Positions 60,221 through 64,000 of a stretch of DNA of 64,000 nucleotides are shown one piece after another. Source of the stretch: Hordeum vulgare subsp. vulgare (taxonomy: Eukaryota > Streptophyta > Magnoliopsida > Poales > Poaceae); NCBI RefSeq assembly GCF_904849725.1, contig NC_058523.1:342095948-342159947 (forward strand), read 5' to 3'. Under the pieces are notes generated by a model. The model was given only the letters and a program-made list of their open reading frames with translations. It ran no database searches and was not told where the DNA came from. Positions within the stretch are counted from its first letter, which is position 1; each line of letters starts with the position of its first letter. A program made the translations under genes and the position numbers.

Positions 60221-60634
60221 ATGTCTTCTCAAGAGTCTGTGGGGGAGACCAACCTCCGTCAATTCTATGGAGAAGTTCATGCTGATCTGAAAAGGATGGA
60301 GGACATGGAGGCTAAGGAGAGGCTACCTAAATAAACCAAGGGCAAGGCTAAGGAGAAGGATCAGGCATGGGACAAAGTGCAATCTATGCTCAACAAGGAA
60401 GAAGTTGAAGAAGTGGATTTCCTCCAACCGTACCTCCACCTACTATCTCCATCTTTGATTGAACTCTTGAGGTTTTGTGAAACAACTCGTGCTCGCAATA
60501 CTTGTCTCACTCGTGAAGTTGTTTTGCTGGAGAAACATATCACAGATCTCCAAAGTATAAATCGAAGACTGATGGCCCTCTTGGAATCAAAGGTTGCAAC
60601 AACTCCACCATCACCACCAAAGGAAGACAACTGA
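60221..60634 (+). pseudogene. Small downstream ORF (ORF3, env position) of element H
   Basis: ATG at 60221 and TGA ending at 60634 give 137 codons with one internal TAA (60332-60334). The N-terminal third is charged and Lys/Glu-rich. The centre has a hydrophobic LLSPSLIELL segment. The C-terminal part looks like a coiled coil (VVLLEKHITDLQSINRRLMALLE), ending in a Pro-rich tail. It lies between integrase and the 3' LTR, where Athila elements often carry an extra ORF. It has no signal peptide or transmembrane segment, so there is no support for an envelope protein. Function unknown. Confidence 0.6.
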
Positions 60635-62152
60635 GCATTGGTATGGCAATCCCCTTGGCTTTTGCCAAGCTTGGGGGACTTGCCCCGGTATCGTATCACC
60701 ATCACATCTTTTGCCTTTACCTTTGTCTTTAGTTTTCCTTTTCAGTTTTATCTTTTTCTAGTTGAGTAAAGTCTTAGTGTTTTAGTCTTGAGTTTTGCTT
60801 TGTGTCACCCCCGATGTATTCTTGCTTGTGAGCCATATAATAAAGAGTGTCTTAGTTGAAGGGCTTTGTCTCTTGCCATGATCAAAAGAGTGAGAGTAGA
60901 ACAAAAGCATGAAAGATCATGTAGTGATCTTATGGGAAGTGCTGGCTTCACATATAAAAAGAATGAGGATTGAAACTTGTTGAGGGTAGGCAAACGTAGA
61001 ACTTGGTCATTGTTGCAATTAATAGGAAGTGATAAAGAAGGAGAGGTTCACATACAATTATATCATCTCTGACACCATCTATGATTGTGAACACTCACCA
61101 AACTATTGCATGCCTAGAAGTAGATGTTGGACAAGGAAGACAACGTAATGAATTGTGTTTGCTTAGCTCTGAACAATGTTATATGATTAGAGATCCCTTA
61201 GCATGTGAAGATTGCTTCCACCTCATATTAGCCAAAACTCCCGCACCAAGTAGAGATACTACTTGTGCATCCATAAACCTTCAAACCAGTTTTGACATGA
61301 GTGTCCACCATACCTACCTATGGATTGAATAAGATCCCTCAAGTAAGTTGTCATCGGTGCAAGCAATAAAAATTGCTCTCTAATATGTATTATCTATAAG
61401 TGTGTGGAAAATAAGCTTTATACGAACCTGTGATGAGGAAGACATAAAAGCGACACACTGCATAATAAAGTTCTTTATCACAGGAGGCAATATAAAGTGA
61501 CGTTCTCCACACTAAGAGGACACGCATTCAAACCCCAAAAGCGCATGACAACCTCTGCTTCCCTCTGCGAAGGGCCTATCTTGTACCTTTACTTTTTGCC
61601 CTTGAAAGAGTCATGGTGATCTTCACCAATTCCCTATTTTGCATTTGTCTTGGCTACCGTCACATGCTTGGGAAAGATCTATATTCATATGTCAACTTGG
61701 AGGCAGGCATTCATGAATTATTATTGTTGACTTTACCCTTGAGGTGAGAAGTTGGGAGGCAAAACTGCAAGCCCCTATCTTTCTCAGTGTCCAGCTAAAA
61801 CTTTGTTCTCATGAGTACCACGTGAGTTGTAGCAATTGTAGAGAACGAAAGAATGATTGAGTATGTGAATTTGCTTTACAAGCTCTTATTTGACTCTTTA
61901 TGATGTTGAGATAAATTGCAATTGCTTCAATGACTAAAGGCCACCGGTTGTTACTTCTCGGTAAGGTTCTCGATCCATGCTTTACTTTGTGAAGGAATTA
62001 TCACTTTAGCATGAGAGATTATATGTTGGTATTGCTGTTCTGATCATGATCATGATGCATGCATGTTCGTATCTTGTTTTGTCGACACCTCTCTCCCTAA
62101 ACATGTGGACATATTTATTGAGCTCGGCTTTCGCTTGAGGACAAGCGAGGTT
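60635..62152 (+). mobile_element. Element H, non-coding 3' internal region
   Basis: About 1.5 kb without a supported gene, containing blocks shared with the minus-strand element F (CCCCTATCTTTCTC near 61773, and CTTGAGGACAAGC near 62134). The short frame at 61081-61332 has no recognisable motif. Confidence 0.75.
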
Positions 62153-62166
62153 AAGCTTGGGGGAGT
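62153..62166 (+). other. Polypurine tract of element H
   Basis: AAGCTTGGGGGAGT directly before the LTR start; conserved in reverse at element F (17600-17613). Confidence 0.85.
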
Positions 62167-63691
62167 TGATACGTCCATTTTGCATCATGTTTTCAAGTTG
62201 ATATTTATCGCTTCCTTGGATGTTATTTCACTTCACGATACTATTCTTATGCCTTTTCTCTCTTATTTTGAAAGGTTTACATGAAGAGGGAGAATACCAG
62301 CAACTGGAATTCTGGCCTGAAAGTGGAGGAAAGTTGAGATACCTATTCTGCACAACTCCAAACGCCGTGAAAATCAACGGAGATTTTTTTCCCAATATAT
62401 AAAAAATACTGGGCCAAAGAAGTACCGGAGGAGGGCCAGGGGGTGGTCACAAGCCTGCACGACGCGGCCACCCTCCTAGGCCGCGCCATGGGGGCTTGTG
62501 GGCACCCTGTTGGCCCACTTGCCCCCCTCTTTTGCTATATGGAGGGTTTCGTCCAGAAAAAAAATCAGACGGGAGCTTTTTCGTGGTTTCGCCGCCGCCA
62601 GGAGGCAGAACTTGAGCAGAACCAATCTAGAGCTCCGGCAGGACAGTCCTGCCGGGGAAACTTCCCTCCCGGAGGGGGAAATCGTCGCCATCGTCATCAC
62701 CAACACTCCTCTCATCGGAGGGGACTCATCACCATCAACATCTTCATTAGCACCATCTCATCTCCAAACCCTAGTTCATCTCTTGTAACCAATATTCGTC
62801 TCGCGACTCCGATTGGTACTTGTAAGGTTGCGAGTAGTGTTGATTAATCTTTGTAGTTGATGCTAGTTGGATTACTTGGTGGAAGAGTTTATGTTCAGAT
62901 CCTTGATGCTACTCATTACACCTCTGATCATGATTATGATTATGCTTTGTGAGTAGTTACTTTTTTTCCTGAGGACATGGGATAAGTCAAGCTAATAATA
63001 GTCATGTGAATTTGATATCCGTTCCATATTTTGATATGTTGTATGTTGTTTTTCCTCTAGTGGTGTTATGTGAACGTCGACTACATAACACTTCACCATT
63101 ATTTGGTCCTAGAGGAAGGCATTGGGAAGTAGTAAGTAGATGATGGGTTGCTGGGGTGACAGAAGCTTAAACCCTAGTTTATGTGTTACTTCGTAAGGGG
63201 CTGATTTGGAGCCACTAGTTTGATGCTATGGTTAGACTTTGTCTTAATTCTTCTTTCATAGTTGCGGATGCTTGCGAGAGGGGTTAATCATAAGTGGGAT
63301 GCTTGTCCAAGTAAGGGCAATACCCAAGCGCCGGTCCACCCACATATCAAATTATCAAAGTAACGAACGCGAATCATATGAACATGATGAAACTAGCATG
63401 ATAGAAATTCTCGTGTGTCCTCGAGAGCGTTTTTCCTCCTATAAGACTTTGTTCAGGCTTGTCCCTTTCTACAAAAGGGATTGGGCCACTTTGCTGCATC
63501 GTTGCTACTTTTGTTACTTGTTGCTTGCTACGAATCATCTCACCACACAATCACTTGTTACCGACAATTTCAGTGCCAGCAGATTTTTCCTTGTTGAAAA
63601 CCACTTGTCAGATCCTTTTGCTCCTCGTTTGGTTCGACACTCTTACTTATCGAAAGGACTATGATTGATCCCCTATACTTGTTGGTCATCA
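62167..63691 (+). mobile_element. Element H, complete 3' LTR (1.53 kb)
   Basis: From TGATACGTCC to GGTCATCA. It matches the reverse complement of LTR F (16087-17599) and, in its last 420 bp, the fragment at 54985-55405. Short frames in its GC-richer part (62443-62847) are chance. TATATAAA at about 62395-62402 is a possible promoter element. Confidence 0.9.
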
Positions 63692-64000
63692 GTCCGCGCC
63701 AGGCAGGCTTGTCGCCTCCTCGTGCGCTTTCCGGACTACTTCAAATATTTCTTTTTTTTCAAAAATTCCAAAACGGAGAAAAAATCCTACTGGAAAGTTT
63801 TGGAATCTGTTTACTTACCGAATCACATACCTCTTCGTTTTCGGATCTAAAACAGGCTGATAAATATCCCTTATGTACTCCTCCGGAGTTATGGTATTGA
63901 TAATATTGCATTCAACGTTTATGGGAGTACCTGAGATAAAATGCTTGATTCTCTGCCCATTTACCACTCTCGAAAAATTACCTTCCGTGTTGTTGATCTT
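63692..64000 (-). mobile_element. Gypsy element H' interior (minus strand), integrase end
   Basis: The reverse complement matches H at about 59720-60035: the last integrase codons (ITPEEY..DIYEPV region), the stop, and the following non-coding stretch. The sequence starts abruptly at 63692 next to the LTR of H. It is the target into which H inserted, most simply the same H' element whose 3' LTR end lies at 54985. It continues beyond the window. Confidence 0.85.

Larger units (their letters stand above)
55406..63691 (+). mobile_element. Gypsy element H (Athila-type), plus strand, lacking its 5' LTR
   Basis: The interior contains gag, protease, RT, RNase H and integrase in Gypsy order, then a separate small ORF, a long non-coding 3' region, a purine tract and a complete 3' LTR. 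It has no chromodomain, and the RT has FMDD, consistent with the Athila lineage. The 5' LTR, priming site and gag N-terminus are missing: the left end is fused to an inverted LTR fragment at 55405. On the right the LTR ends in minus-strand interior of the same family (63692 on). LTR family shared with F. Confidence 0.9.

Overview
The window looks like Triticeae (wheat, Aegilops or barley group) intergenic DNA. The best marker is a Copia LTR whose start, TGTTGGAAATATGCCCTAG, and surrounding sequence match the Angela/BARE-1/WIS group as I know it. It is joined by TGATAC...GTATCA Gypsy LTRs, a CACTA pair with 3-bp target duplications, and LTRs of about 5 kb around non-coding interiors. I find no host gene, rRNA, tRNA or CRISPR. 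Nearly every base belongs to a nest of transposable elements, all recognisable coding sequence is decayed, and family names are from memory.

Layout. 1-2817: 3' end of an LTR element (acidic ORF remnant, then a 1.9-kb LTR), inserted in the LTR of minus-strand Gypsy 'A'. 2818-7790: rest of A, carrying CACTA copy A with a long GAA tract. 7793-9298: unrelated Gypsy gag fragment. 9299-16086: Gypsy 'B', a paralogue of A with a CACTA at the same internal site. 16087-22381: minus-strand Gypsy 'F' interrupted by a 4-kb solo LTR (17963-21943, duplication ACCAT). 22382-24183: 5' end of Gypsy 'G'. 24184-36372: minus-strand LARD-like element 'C' (duplication ACCAG/ACTAG); its 3' LTR holds a minus-strand Angela fragment and a 3.9-kb deletion. 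36666-54984: plus-strand Angela 'K', broken between integrase and RT by LARD-like element 'D' (39957-53592, two 4.97-kb LTRs, duplication GAGGA). 54985-64000: a Gypsy of the same LTR family as F in opposite orientations: a minus-strand copy H' split by plus-strand copy H, which keeps most of its gag-pol frame and a full 3' LTR.

Relations. Autonomous-type coding capacity survives only in K and H, both with stops or frameshifts. C and D have priming sites and long LTRs but no polymerase, so they would have depended on other elements. The nesting gives relative ages: element 1 is younger than A; C is younger than G; D is younger than K; the solo LTR is younger than F; H is younger than H'. I found no convincing undescribed functional system. 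The most unusual items are the CACTA shared by two Gypsy copies, the head-to-head H/H' structure, the exon-like promoter module inside the C LTR, and the foldback inside the CACTAs.
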